Part shown: piece after piece, positions 1 through 8,797 of the stretch
Layout of the letters: each line of letters opens with the position of its first letter
How positions within the stretch are numbered: the first letter of the stretch is position 1
Assembly (NCBI GenBank): GCA_023395595.1
Contig: JAEWYO010000036.1
Coordinates: forward strand, 4,319 to 68,318
From: Bacillota bacterium
GTDB lineage: Bacteria; Bacillota; Clostridia; Christensenellales; CAG-138
DNA: 64,000 nt
Direction: 5' to 3'
Program-made: the position numbers and the translations under genes
Notes under the pieces: model-generated
Databases searched by the model: none
The model's input: the letters and a program-made list of their open reading frames with translations, nothing else
Told to the model about the DNA's origin: nothing

Positions 1-1502
1 TCCCCACGCAGGAGCAGCAGATCAAGCGCTTTTATCGCGACATGACCCAGCTCTATCAGCACATCATGGTCGAGCGTCCGAGCTATACCACCGCCGACGA
101 AACCGACCCGAAGGACGGGCTTAGCGGCATCCTCCGGCACCCGATTTCGTACACCCGTTTCTTAAGCTATCTCAACCGGAGCGCGAAATCTCTCCTGCAG
201 CAGTATTTTACCGATCCTGCGATCTATCACTTTTTTGACAAGCTTACCTCAACCTATTGCTATGCAACGGTGGAGGAAGCGCCTGCCGTGCTCGCCGCGG
301 TCATGTTTGTAGACAACCACACAGGCGGCAGCTGGTATCCCGCCGGGTCCACGCTGTTCTTACCCGGAAAACTGGAGAAATCCATTGAGGAACACGGCGG
401 AGACATGTACCTCGGACAAGAAGCCGTGTCGATCCTCTTTGACGCGGAGAAACCCTCCGGCGTGCTGCTGGACGACTCAACGAGGTTGATGGCGGATGAG
501 ATCGTCTATTCCGGCACGGTCTGGAACCTCTACGGCAAACTGCTGGACGAAGCACACACCACGCCAAAGAAGCGCGCCTGGGCAAAAAGCCTCGTGCCGA
601 CGTATCCCAGCGTCGTGCTCTACTCCGAGGTGGATCGCGCCGTGATTCCGGCGGACACCGCGCCCGTGGAGATGCTGGTCGGCAATCCGGAGCACATCGA
701 CGAAAGCGAAGTCACCGCATACATCTTCAGCATCGACGATCGTTCCCTCTGCGCGGAGGATGTGCACGCCGTGATGGCAATCGGGCCAACGTTTCAAGAT
801 TGGGTTTCTGCCGATGAGGAAACCTATCTGCGCCTGAAGGAGGCGGAAAGGGAACGCCTAATTGCGGTTCTGGAGCGCAGATTCCCCGGTTTTTCTTCCG
901 CAGTGCGGTATGCCGAGGTATCGACCCCGCGCAGCATCGAGCGCTACACGATGAAAAACGGCGGCGCGGTGGCAGGACCCAAGCAGATGCTGGGGCAGCA
1001 TATGTTCCGCCGCCTGCACACGAAGAGCGAACGGGACAGCCTCTATTTCTGCGGCGAATCGACCGTCATGGGCACCGGCACGCCGACCGTAACCACAAGC
1101 GGGCTCTCCGCCGCGAACGCAATCCTCAAGAAACGCGGTCTTGCGCCGTTCGTCTACGACAAGGATCAGAAAAACTACGTGCGTCAACTCCCTGTGCCAT
1201 TTACGGCGGATCAGCTTTATGCCGACGAGCCGGAACCGGCCAGAAGCATCATGCAAGCCGCCATGCGCTGCCGCTTTTGCGAGCATCCCTCCTGCTGCGG
1301 CAAGGATGGCGCGGATATCCCCGGCATCCTGCGGCGCGTCGCAGTCGGAAATTTTACGGGTGCGAGAAAGTGCTTCTTGGCGCATCCGGCGGACGAGAAA
1401 ACACTTCGGGACTATGAAACCAGCTGCATCCGCACCGCCGAAGGCGGCGAAGGGGTTGCCATCTTGCGCGTGATCCGCGCGCTCACGGAGGAACAGGCAT
1501 GA
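1..1502 (+). CDS. CrtI/CrtN-like FAD oxidoreductase, 5'-truncated, with C-terminal cysteine module
   Basis: The frame is open from base 3, so the N-terminus with the FAD-binding GxGxxG motif lies outside the window; the first ATG at 42 is internal. The body resembles carotenoid desaturase/isomerase-type amine oxidoreductases, including a C-terminal FAD-contact segment (YFCGESTVMGTGTPTV near residues 345-360 counted from base 42). The last 80 residues carry a CRFCEHPSCC cluster followed by DIPGILRR and GNFTGARK, which resembles the iron-sulfur domain found at the N-terminus of glutamate synthase small subunits. The stop overlaps the next start (ATGA), so the two FAD proteins are co-translated. 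The family is well supported; the substrate is inferred only from the downstream CrtQ/CrtO-like genes. Confidence 0.8.
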   Translation, partial: PTQEQQIKRFYRDMTQLYQHIMVERPSYTTADETDPKDGLSGILRHPISYTRFLSYLNRSAKSLLQQYFTDPAIYHFFDKLTSTYCYATVEEAPAVLAAVMFVDNHTGGSWYPAGSTLFLPGKLEKSIEEHGGDMYLGQEAVSILFDAEKPSGVLLDDSTRLMADEIVYSGTVWNLYGKLLDEAHTTPKKRAWAKSLVPTYPSVVLYSEVDRAVIPADTAPVEMLVGNPEHIDESEVTAYIFSIDDRSLCAEDVHAVMAIGPTFQDWVSADEETYLRLKEAERERLIAVLERRFPGFSSAVRYAEVSTPRSIERYTMKNGGAVAGPKQMLGQHMFRRLHTKSERDSLYFCGESTVMGTGTPTVTTSGLSAANAILKKRGLAPFVYDKDQKNYVRQLPVPFTADQLYADEPEPARSIMQAAMRCRFCEHPSCCGKDGADIPGILRRVAVGNFTGARKCFLAHPADEKTLRDYETSCIRTAEGGEGVAILRVIRALTEEQA

Positions 1503-3088
1503 ACCATACGGTAGACGTGCTCGTCGTCGGCGCGGGTGCCGCCGGGCTAACCGCCGCCGCATATTGCGCCAAAGCGGGACTGAACACGCTCGTTTGCGAA
1601 CGCGCGGAGAAGGTTGGCGGCTTGGTCGGTACATTCACGCACGAAGGGTTTGCGTTTGACGCGGGCATTCGCGCATTTGAAGACTCCGGTGTGATCTCGC
1701 CGATGCTCCGCTCGCTTGGCATCTCGCTCGAACTCGTGAAAAACCCCGTCACGGTGGGAATTGCGCAGCGAAACGTGCGCCTTGTTGGCGAAGAGAGCCT
1801 TACTCCTTATGCCGATCTTTACAAATCGTTCTTTCCCGAGGAGCGCGCCGCCATTGATGCGATTCTGCTCGAAATCGTCAAAGTCATGCGCTATATGGAC
1901 GTGCTCTACGGAATCGAGAACCCGTTGTTTCTGGAAAGCGAGCTTCGTGACCCGCAGTATCTGACCCGTACGCTGTTGCCATGGCTGCTCAAATACTCCG
2001 TCAACATCAAGAAAGCGAGCCGCCTCAGCCAGCCCGTGGAGCAGTATCTGCGGCGGTTTACGCAGAACGGTGCGCTGATCGATATGATCTGTCAGCACTT
2101 CTTTGCCGAAACGCCGACGTTCTTTGCGCTGAGTTATTTCGGGTTGTATCTGGACTATCGCTATCCCGTCGGCGGCACAGGCGTGCTGCCGGAGAAGCTT
2201 TCGGAGGCGATCCGCGCACACGGCGGCGAGATTGCAACCTGCACCGAGGTTGTTTCGCTCGACTCTGCCAAGCACACCGCCGCGCTTGCAGACGGAAGCA
2301 CGGTGCACTACCGCCAGCTCATTTGGGCGGGCGACCAGACCGCGTTTTACCGCGCGCTGGGCGAAAATTTGCCAAAGCGCATCGCCGAAAAAAAAACCGT
2401 CGCGCAGCGCAGCCACGGCATGGATTCGATCCTCACGCTCTTTCTCGGCACATCGATTACGCCGGAGGAAGCGCAGGAAACCTGCGGCACACACGCGTTC
2501 TACACGCCGGACACGGCGGGACTTTCGTCGCTTCCCGAATGGCGCACGGCCGCCGGGCAGGGTATCGACGCGCTGAAACGCTGGGTGGTTGCGTATCTGG
2601 AGAAGACGACCTATGAAGTCTCTATCCCCGTGCTGCGGGATGCTTCCCTTGCGCCGGATGGCAAGACGGGATGGATCATCAGCACGCTGTTTGACTATGA
2701 CCTGACTCGGCATTTTTCCGATGCGGGCGCTTATCAGCCGCTCAAAGATTTGGCGCAGGAGACGATTCTTCGCGTGCTCAGTGGTTCCCTCCTCCCGCAT
2801 CTTAGCGAACGCACCGAGTTTGCGCTGTGCGCCACGCCGATGACCATCGAGCATGAGACAGGCGCGCGGCACGGAGCGATCACCGGCTGGGCACACACCA
2901 ACCAGCCGATTCCCACCGTACACGAATTCAGCGCGATTAAAAAGGCGATTGAAACGGGCATTCCCGACGTGCTGCAATGCGGCATGTGGACATTCAGCCC
3001 TGCCGGTCTGCCGGTTTCGATCATCACCGGCAAGCTCGCCGCCGATCAGGCGATCCAGCGATTGCGCAAACGGAAAGGGCAGCCATGA
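1499..3088 (+). CDS. Phytoene desaturase-like NAD(P)/FAD-dependent oxidoreductase (CrtN/CrtP type)
   Basis: A 529-residue protein with an N-terminal dinucleotide-binding motif GAGAAGL at residues 11-17 and the ExxxKVGG signature typical of the CrtI family; length is normal for desaturases (about 490-530). In staphyloxanthin-type pathways such enzymes desaturate diapophytoene or oxidise the terminal methyl group. It overlaps the upstream FAD gene and the downstream glycosyltransferase by ATGA, so all three are one transcription unit. No squalene/phytoene synthase is visible here, so the actual substrate may be another polyprenyl or lipid molecule. Confidence 0.82.
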   Translation: MNHTVDVLVVGAGAAGLTAAAYCAKAGLNTLVCERAEKVGGLVGTFTHEGFAFDAGIRAFEDSGVISPMLRSLGISLELVKNPVTVGIAQRNVRLVGEESLTPYADLYKSFFPEERAAIDAILLEIVKVMRYMDVLYGIENPLFLESELRDPQYLTRTLLPWLLKYSVNIKKASRLSQPVEQYLRRFTQNGALIDMICQHFFAETPTFFALSYFGLYLDYRYPVGGTGVLPEKLSEAIRAHGGEIATCTEVVSLDSAKHTAALADGSTVHYRQLIWAGDQTAFYRALGENLPKRIAEKKTVAQRSHGMDSILTLFLGTSITPEEAQETCGTHAFYTPDTAGLSSLPEWRTAAGQGIDALKRWVVAYLEKTTYEVSIPVLRDASLAPDGKTGWIISTLFDYDLTRHFSDAGAYQPLKDLAQETILRVLSGSLLPHLSERTEFALCATPMTIEHETGARHGAITGWAHTNQPIPTVHEFSAIKKAIETGIPDVLQCGMWTFSPAGLPVSIITGKLAADQAIQRLRKRKGQP

Positions 3089-4179
3089 TTCGTTTTTGGG
3101 TGGATCTGGTCGTTTTGCTGCTCGGCTACGGCGCGGCGGCGCTGTTGTATTTTCGCATTCCGTTTTTACCGCGCGGGCAGGTTCAGCCGGCGATGCGCCT
3201 GAGCGTTATCATCCCCGCACGGAACGAAGAACAAACCCTGCCGCTTCTGCTGGGCGACCTGCAGCAGCAGACGATTCAGCCGCATGAGATCCTCGTCGTC
3301 AACGACGAAAGCACGGACGAGACAGCGGCCATCGCGCGCTCGTTTGGTGTGCGCGTGCTCTCTTTAAACAGTAACCCCTCCGGTTGGGTCGGCAAGAGCT
3401 GGGCTTGTCAGGCGGGCGCAGGCGCGGCAACGGGCGATTGCCTCGTATTTCTGGATGCGGATGTGCGCCTTGCTCCCGACGGTCTGCACCGGATTGCCTG
3501 CGCACAGGCGGAGCACGGCGTGGTCTCCGTTCAACCATATCATGCGACCGAACGCTGGTTTGAGCAATGCGCGCTGATCTTCAACCTTGTGCAAATCGGC
3601 GCAAACGGCTCTGCCCTGCCCCGTCCGGTTAACCTCGGTTTGTTTGGGCCGGTCATCGCGCTCTCCCGCGCGGACTATGCAGCAATTGGTGGGCACACCG
3701 GCGTAAAAAGCGCGGTGGTGGAGGATATGGCGCTCGCGGACAGCCTGCGCCGCGCGCAAATTCCTTTTCGCATCTTTATGGGCGATAGCGGTGTGCGGTT
3801 TCGGATGTACCCGGGCGGCTTCGTCTCGCTCTGGCAGGGATTTACGAAAAACCTTGCAACAGGTGCCGCGAAAACGCCGATCGGGCTTTTTCTGCTGGTG
3901 ACGCTGTTCATCGCGTCGATCACCTCCGCGCCGCTCAACCTCGTCGAAACACTGCTCATCGGCAGCCCGCGCGTGCTCTTGTATGCGGCGCTGTATACGC
4001 TTTGGGTCGTTGTACTGGGGCGCGTCGCGCGGCGCATCGGCCGGTTTCGACCACTTGCAGTGCTGTTCTACCCCCTTGCGCTGCTCGTGTTCTTCGCCGT
4101 GTTTGTCAACTCGGTTGCCATTCGCCTGCTCCGGCGAAAAGTGATTTGGAAAGGACGAGCCATCGAGCTCGAACGCTGA
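3085..4179 (+). CDS. GT2 family glycosyltransferase, CrtQ-like
   Basis: The start at 3085 overlaps the preceding stop (ATGA); an in-frame ATG further upstream lies inside the previous gene and is rejected. The 364-residue protein has an N-terminal membrane segment, a GT2 catalytic domain with VVNDESTDET (71-80) and a DAD metal-binding motif (124-126), then hydrophobic segments around 270-345. This architecture matches 4,4'-diaponeurosporenoate glycosyltransferase CrtQ and related membrane GT2 enzymes that glycosylate carotenoid acids or lipids. The context (two desaturase-like genes before, a CrtO-like gene after) supports a glycolipid or carotenoid tailoring role. Confidence 0.82.
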   Translation: MIRFWVDLVVLLLGYGAAALLYFRIPFLPRGQVQPAMRLSVIIPARNEEQTLPLLLGDLQQQTIQPHEILVVNDESTDETAAIARSFGVRVLSLNSNPSGWVGKSWACQAGAGAATGDCLVFLDADVRLAPDGLHRIACAQAEHGVVSVQPYHATERWFEQCALIFNLVQIGANGSALPRPVNLGLFGPVIALSRADYAAIGGHTGVKSAVVEDMALADSLRRAQIPFRIFMGDSGVRFRMYPGGFVSLWQGFTKNLATGAAKTPIGLFLLVTLFIASITSAPLNLVETLLIGSPRVLLYAALYTLWVVVLGRVARRIGRFRPLAVLFYPLALLVFFAVFVNSVAIRLLRRKVIWKGRAIELER

Positions 4180-4182
4180 TTC

Positions 4183-4683
4183 ATGCAGATTTTCTTCTTG
4201 TCTACGCCCGTTACGATTCTCCTGTTTTTCGCAATCTGGGGCATCGTGCCGCTGTTGCTGGCGTATCTGTGTCTGCAAATCCCCGACCGGTTCTTTGAAC
4301 CCACGCGTTTTCTCTGGCGCACGCACGGCTTTGAGCAAAATGGCCGCCTCTATGAGAAAGTATTTCACATCCGCAGCTGGAAACATCTTTTGCCGGATGG
4401 CGGAGGCGTTTGGAAAAAACGCAGTTACAAAAAGAAAAATCTAACAGACTATTCGGAAGCAAATCTGCATCGGTTTTTGATCGAAACTTCGCGCGGGGAA
4501 CTGGTGCATTGGCTCGGTATCCTGCCGTTTTGGGTATTTGGGCTGTTTGCGCCGCCAGCGGTGATCTGGATCATGCTGCTCTACGCGCTGGTGGTCAACG
4601 TTCCCTGCATCATCGCCCAGCGCTACAACCGCCCGCGCGTCTTTGCGCTCTACAGACGCTTGTACGCAAAGAAAGCAAGTTGA
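4183..4683 (+). CDS. crtO: Glycosyl-4,4'-diaponeurosporenoate acyltransferase-like (CrtO family)
   Basis: A 166-residue membrane protein, the size of staphylococcal CrtO. Recognisable family blocks are the FHIRSWKHLLPDGG segment, an IETSRGELVHW segment and NVPCIIAQRYNRPR near the C-terminus, with hydrophobic segments at both ends. CrtO acylates the glucosyl carotenoid in staphyloxanthin synthesis. It starts 3 bp after the glycosyltransferase and is followed by a strong terminator, so it closes the operon. The family assignment rests on motif recall; whether the acceptor is a carotenoid is inferred. Confidence 0.78.
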   Translation: MQIFFLSTPVTILLFFAIWGIVPLLLAYLCLQIPDRFFEPTRFLWRTHGFEQNGRLYEKVFHIRSWKHLLPDGGGVWKKRSYKKKNLTDYSEANLHRFLIETSRGELVHWLGILPFWVFGLFAPPAVIWIMLLYALVVNVPCIIAQRYNRPRVFALYRRLYAKKAS

Positions 4684-4699
4684 GCTTCTCGCGTGTAAT

Positions 4700-4735
4700 A
4701 AGCCCGCCGTTTGATTCCGGCGGGCTTTGTGCTGT
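4700..4735 (+). terminator. Rho-independent terminator of the carotenoid-type operon
   Basis: A perfect 10-bp stem AAGCCCGCCG/CGGCGGGCTT (4700-4709 and 4718-4727) with an 8-base loop is followed by a T-rich stretch, 16 bp after the crtO-like stop. Confidence 0.85.
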
Positions 4736-4759
4736 TTACTTGTCTATCTTTGGGTTCGC

Positions 4760-5764
4760 TTAATCAATACTGCCCGTGTTGGCTAGTTCAAGAAACACCT
4801 CAACCCAGCCGGGGTCGAATTGCGTTCCCGCGTTTCGTTTGATTTCATCCACGCATTGTTCAAACGACAGCGCGTCGCGATACGGGCGGCAGGAGCGCAT
4901 CGCGTCATATGTGTCCGCAATAGCGATCACCCGTGCGCCGTCGGGAATCTCCTCGCCACCCCGTCCGTCGGGATAACCCTTGCCGTCATATCGCTCGTGA
5001 TGATGCCGGATAATCGGCCAGATGCGGCTGCCAGGATCGAGCGGGCGGATGATGTCCGCGGCCAGAGCGCTGTGCTGTTTGATGGATTCATATTCCTCGC
5101 TGGTGAGTTTACCCGGCTTTCGCACGATGGAATCGGGGATGCAAATCTTCCCGATGTCGTGGAGCTTTGCCGCCCACTGTACATCCAGCAGTCGCTCGTT
5201 GATGCCGTTTCGCTCTTCATAGAGCTTGCAAGCAATTTCGCAAACCCGCTTGCTGTGTCCGTTTGTGTAGAGATCCCGCGCCTCCAGAAGGTTGGAAAGC
5301 ATCTCCATGCTGGTCATCATCAGGCCGTGATATTGTTCCTTGAGCGTGTCGTGTGCAATCTCCTGCGCGCGCTGATAGGCGGCCTTTGCCTCCTCCGCCT
5401 TCCTGCGCTCGGTGATGTCCCGCGAGGTGACAGTCACGCCCTGCAGCGTATGCGCCTCGTCAAACACAGGCGCATAGGTGTTTTCATAATATTTGTCGTT
5501 GACAGCATCCGTCACCATGCGGCTGATGGTGTTGCCTTCGTGCGTCTTGAGATAGCCGAGCGCGCGGTTGACCTTCTCTTTGGAGTCCTCCTTGTGGCAG
5601 TCCAGCATGCTGTGCCCAAGCAGGTTTTCGCGCTTCACATTCCGAATTCTCTCCGCCGCGTCGTTGACGAATACAATCGTACCCTGCGCATCCGAGAGGA
5701 TGATGCCATCCTGCGTTTGCGACAAAACCAACCTGTATAGATTGTCCAGCCATTCGTGTTCCAT
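4760..5764 (-). CDS. PAS domain / HD-GYP cyclic di-GMP phosphodiesterase
   Basis: A 334-residue cytoplasmic protein. Residues about 5-120 form a PAS sensor ending with the PAC-like TSRDITERRKA segment, then a helical linker, then an HD-GYP domain (about 150-330) with H170, the HD pair in LHDIGK (about 202-203), HHH at 264-266 and GKGYP at 271-275. HD-GYP proteins hydrolyse cyclic di-GMP to GMP; the metal-binding and GYP residues are all present, so activity is expected. The start is supported by GGAGG six bases upstream. It converges on the crtO-like gene and appears monocistronic. Confidence 0.9.
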   Translation of the reverse strand: MEHEWLDNLYRLVLSQTQDGIILSDAQGTIVFVNDAAERIRNVKRENLLGHSMLDCHKEDSKEKVNRALGYLKTHEGNTISRMVTDAVNDKYYENTYAPVFDEAHTLQGVTVTSRDITERRKAEEAKAAYQRAQEIAHDTLKEQYHGLMMTSMEMLSNLLEARDLYTNGHSKRVCEIACKLYEERNGINERLLDVQWAAKLHDIGKICIPDSIVRKPGKLTSEEYESIKQHSALAADIIRPLDPGSRIWPIIRHHHERYDGKGYPDGRGGEEIPDGARVIAIADTYDAMRSCRPYRDALSFEQCVDEIKRNAGTQFDPGWVEVFLELANTGSID

Positions 5765-6067
5765 ACATAGCCTCCGCCTATGGTGTAGCAGTAAGAAACA
5801 TCGAGAAATGTTCAGAAATGCATGAAACGGCGCAAGAACCGTTACAAATACACTATAGTTTTATCGAATCACATTTGCAATAGAAAATGACATTTTCGTA
5901 CAAAAACATCTTGTTTTGGTTTTTCTTGCACGCTACCACACATGATTTTTGTTTGTTGATTTTTGATTTGGCGAGAGAAAACAGCGGAGCGCCCATCCCA
6001 AGGCACTCCGCCGTTTGTTGCGTGAACCAAACTCAATTGAGAAAAATTGTTAAAAAAGCAACACTTC
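5765..6067. other. Intergenic region between HD-GYP and degV genes
   Basis: About 300 bp of AT-rich sequence. It must hold the promoter of the HD-GYP gene at its left end and contains the degV terminator at 5975-6011. No credible gene seen. Confidence 0.6.
5975..6011 (-). terminator. Terminator downstream of degV
   Basis: On the minus strand a 10-bp stem (6011-6002 with 5993-5984; GCGGAGTGCC pairs GGCGCTCCGC with one G-T pair) is followed by TGTTTTC. It lies about 57 bp after the degV stop. Confidence 0.65.
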
Positions 6068-6934
6068 TTAGAAGAAAAACAACCCGATGGCGCCGGGGCC
6101 AACGTGGGACGATGTGCAGGGTTCAAAGACGCTGACCGAGACATCGACATCCGGATAGCGCTCTACGATGTCCGCCGCAAGCAGATGCGCCTCGTCCTCG
6201 CATCCTGTATGCGTGATGCCAACAAATCGATTCTCCTCAGCTGCCACATGCAGTTGCACAAACTGCTCCAGAAGGGTCTTGATCGCTTTTTTGCGTCCGA
6301 GAATCTTCAGATCGAGCACGAGCTTGCCTTCCTCGTCGCCTTTCAGGATCGGTTTGAGGTGCACGATGCTCCCCGCAAGCGCCGCGCTGCCGGAGATGCG
6401 CCCGCCGCGCTTGAGGAAATTCAGGTCGTCCACCATGATGTAGGAGTGGATTTCGTGGCTCCTGCGCTCGGCATGCGCCGCCGCCTGCTCCGCGCTTGCG
6501 CCGCCGTCACGAAGTTTGACCACCTCGCGCAGAATCATACCTTCGCCGATGACGGCGGAGAGCGTATCCACAACCAGAACCTTGCGCTCCGGATACTTCT
6601 TTTGCAGGATTTCCGCGGCGATCTTTCCCGCGCCGCAGGTACCGCTGATTCCGCCGGACATGCCGAGATACAGCACGTCTTCCCCGGCGAGAAGCCGCGG
6701 CTCAAACGCGCTCAAAAAAGCGGATGTGTTGACCATCGATGTTTTCATCACCAGCGTGCTGTCCTCGCGCATACGCTTGAAGAACGCCTCGCTGTCAAAC
6801 ACCACGCCCGGCTGATAACAGACCACTTCCTCCTCGTTGAGAGAGAGCGTCAGGGAAACGACCTCTACGCGGCTTGCCGTGTATTCCGCTTCGGTCAGGT
6901 TTGCAGTAGAATCGGTAAAAAGTGCGAATGACAT
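6068..6934 (-). CDS. DegV family fatty-acid-binding protein
   Basis: A 288-residue protein typical in length for DegV (about 280-290). Recognisable blocks are the N-terminal TDSTANL, the KTSMVN segment that corresponds to the conserved TSQ region, GMSGGISGT, and DDLNFLKRGGRI. DegV-fold proteins bind fatty acids and in Bacillota present exogenous fatty acids to FakA kinase. The ATG at 6934 is preferred over an in-frame GTG at 6946 because GAGGTG is nine bases upstream of the ATG and overlaps the GTG. No fakA-like gene is adjacent. Confidence 0.9.
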   Translation of the reverse strand: MSFALFTDSTANLTEAEYTASRVEVVSLTLSLNEEEVVCYQPGVVFDSEAFFKRMREDSTLVMKTSMVNTSAFLSAFEPRLLAGEDVLYLGMSGGISGTCGAGKIAAEILQKKYPERKVLVVDTLSAVIGEGMILREVVKLRDGGASAEQAAAHAERRSHEIHSYIMVDDLNFLKRGGRISGSAALAGSIVHLKPILKGDEEGKLVLDLKILGRKKAIKTLLEQFVQLHVAAEENRFVGITHTGCEDEAHLLAADIVERYPDVDVSVSVFEPCTSSHVGPGAIGLFFF

Positions 6935-6969
6935 TGTATGTTGCACCTCGTTTGCTAGTTTGTTATACT

Positions 6970-6998
6970 ATATTAACCGATTGTGTTAATTATGTAAA
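6970..6998 (-). promoter_or_regulatory. Predicted sigma-A promoter of degV
   Basis: On the minus strand TTTACA (6998-6993) and TAATAT (6975-6970) are separated by 17 bp, 36 bp upstream of the degV start. Confidence 0.5.
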
Positions 6999-7084
6999 GA
7001 GGTATTCCGAAACTTACCACTTCCCATTCCGCGCGTGAACGGATATAATAACAGTCAGATTCCAGCGAAAGGAGCCAAAGAACC

Positions 7085-7681
7085 ATGCAATATGATAAGC
7101 GGCAGGTCGCGGAGAAGCTCGTCCGCTGGGAACGCTTTCTCGGCTCCTATCATTTGCCCGAATGGGAAGAATTGCCGCAGATTGCGCTGTATCTGGATCA
7201 GGTGATTGCGCTGGTGAATCAGTATCTCGGCTTCTTTGTCTATGATCCCGCCGAGGAAAAGCTGCTCACGCCTTCGATGGTCAACAACTACGTCAAGCTG
7301 CGCCTGATTCCTGCGCCCGTGCGAAAAAAGTACGGTAGAAAGCACATTGCGCTGTTGCTAATGGTCTGTACGTTTAAGCAATCGGTGAGCATGGCGGCGA
7401 TGGCGGACATGCTCCCGCCGGACGACGAGGAATTGATCCATCAGGAATATGTACGCTTCATCGCGTCCTACCAGCGCATTTCGCGCTATGTGGTGCAGCA
7501 GGCAAAGGCCAGCGCCGAGCCGATCTATGACGAAACAAGCAACACCGGCACCGAGGTGAGCGATCTCGTGGTCGGCTCCGCGATTGCGGCGAGTTTCGCG
7601 CGGCTGCTTGCGGGCAAGCTCATCGCCCTGCATCTGCCGCAGGAGCAGGATACCCTCGGCGAAGTGTTCGACCGCGAATAA
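7085..7681 (+). CDS. DUF1836 domain protein (putative MerR-like helical regulator)
   Basis: A 198-residue protein with a DUF1836-type core at about residues 25-130: a PQIALYLDQVIALVNQYLG helix, the TPSMVNNYVKLRLIP segment and KKYGRKHIALLLMV. The family is common in Clostridia and resembles MerR-type DNA-binding helices, but its function is not established. A good AAAGGAG precedes the start, TATAAT occurs at 7044-7049, and a terminator follows directly. It is divergent from degV. Confidence 0.8.
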   Translation: MQYDKRQVAEKLVRWERFLGSYHLPEWEELPQIALYLDQVIALVNQYLGFFVYDPAEEKLLTPSMVNNYVKLRLIPAPVRKKYGRKHIALLLMVCTFKQSVSMAAMADMLPPDDEELIHQEYVRFIASYQRISRYVVQQAKASAEPIYDETSNTGTEVSDLVVGSAIAASFARLLAGKLIALHLPQEQDTLGEVFDRE

Positions 7682-7706
7682 GAAAAAGCAAGCGTCAAAA
7701 CGCAGC

Positions 7707-7741
7707 CAGGCTCCGGGAAGACCCCGAAGCCTGTTTTTTTT
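7707..7741 (+). terminator. Terminator of the DUF1836 gene
   Basis: Stem CAGGCT..CGGG / CCCG..AGCCTG (7707-7733) with a short loop, followed by eight or nine T residues. It may also terminate the convergent methyltransferase gene. Confidence 0.85.
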
Positions 7742-7763
7742 GCATATACTCTTTTGTCGCAAA

Positions 7764-8480
7764 TTATTTTTTGCGCAGTGCAATAGCGATGAAATTAAAG
7801 TACTTGCCCGCGCCCGCGTTCATCGCGGCTCTGTCCATAACGGCGTATTCGTTCTCCGTCTTCAGCCAATCTTGCCAGCATTCCTCATTGCTCTCCATCT
7901 CCTCGATTGAAATGATCTCGATTCCCCCGGTTGCCTCAATCACGTCTCGCCAATAGACCGCGTCGTGGATGGTGTCGAGGTCTTCCGCACTCCATGAGGT
8001 CAGCATCTCTTTGGGGATATCCGCATGGATGTCGTGATGAAATCCCGGCACGACGAGGAGAATCCAGCCACCGGGTTTGACCAGCGGGAGCAGATGCTTG
8101 CCCAGATACGCCTTGTCCAGCCCGAAGTAATGATAGGAATCCACACTGACCACCGCGTCGAAGAAATTCTCCGCAAAGGGCAGCGTGTGCGCGTCCTCGT
8201 GAATCGGAACGATCTGCTCGTTGGTCAGCCCCTGCGCCACAAAGCGCTGCCAGTTTTCACTTGCGCTAATCCAAAGATCGACTGCAAACACTCGAAGCGC
8301 ATATTCTTTGGCAAGCATGATGGACGTAACGCCCTGTCCGCAGCCGAGGTCCATGATGGTTTGCCCCGCTTCCAACGGAAAGCGGTTCATCAGCTCTTCG
8401 AGCAGCTTTGCGGGGTTTGGCCCCATAATGTTATTTTTAATCAAGTTCGGGTCCATTTTATTTGCTTTCGGGTAGTTCAT
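7764..8480 (-). CDS. Class I SAM-dependent methyltransferase
   Basis: A 238-residue protein with Rossmann motif I MDLGCGQG at 43-50, an acidic motif II (FAVDLW), a VSVDSYHYFG post-II region and LLPLVKPGGWILLVVPG typical of methyltransferase type 11/25 proteins. The substrate cannot be deduced; the HYFG segment resembles small-molecule methyltransferases. AGGATAT precedes the ATG. The gene stands alone between a convergent DUF1836 gene and a non-coding stretch. Confidence 0.85.
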   Translation of the reverse strand: MNYPKANKMDPNLIKNNIMGPNPAKLLEELMNRFPLEAGQTIMDLGCGQGVTSIMLAKEYALRVFAVDLWISASENWQRFVAQGLTNEQIVPIHEDAHTLPFAENFFDAVVSVDSYHYFGLDKAYLGKHLLPLVKPGGWILLVVPGFHHDIHADIPKEMLTSWSAEDLDTIHDAVYWRDVIEATGGIEIISIEEMESNEECWQDWLKTENEYAVMDRAAMNAGAGKYFNFIAIALRKK

Positions 8481-8797
8481 CTGTATATCCTCTCAATTCT
8501 GTTGTATTTATCTATTTGGATTGTTTGCCCCAATAACAAAAACGGCACGGAAGCTCCATGCCGAACAAATCTCTTTGAAGTTCGTTCAAAAAAGAAGTCC
8601 TCTAGCTTGGCGCGTTTCTGTTTGGAAAGCGTACATCGAAACAAACGCATCGATTGCGCTTGTGTTGCTTCGAACAATTGTCTCGCGTTCCGTTACAGAA
8701 CCGACGTCAAACAGACACTTCCCTTCTCTTTCAAAACTTATATTCCGTGCTGGTTTTGATACTAGCAAACCCTGACGCAAAAATCAAGCTGCCGGAT
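8481..8797. other. Intergenic region, no gene recognised
   Basis: 317 bp between two minus-strand genes. A small dyad TTTGAA/TTCAAA lies near 8573-8588 but has no clear terminator tract. The short overlapping reading frames show no family features or ribosome binding sites. It should contain the methyltransferase promoter. Confidence 0.5.

Noticed and set aside
8025..8759. Long plus-strand frame opposite the methyltransferase gene
   Set aside because: Runs antisense to a well-supported methyltransferase and has no family features.
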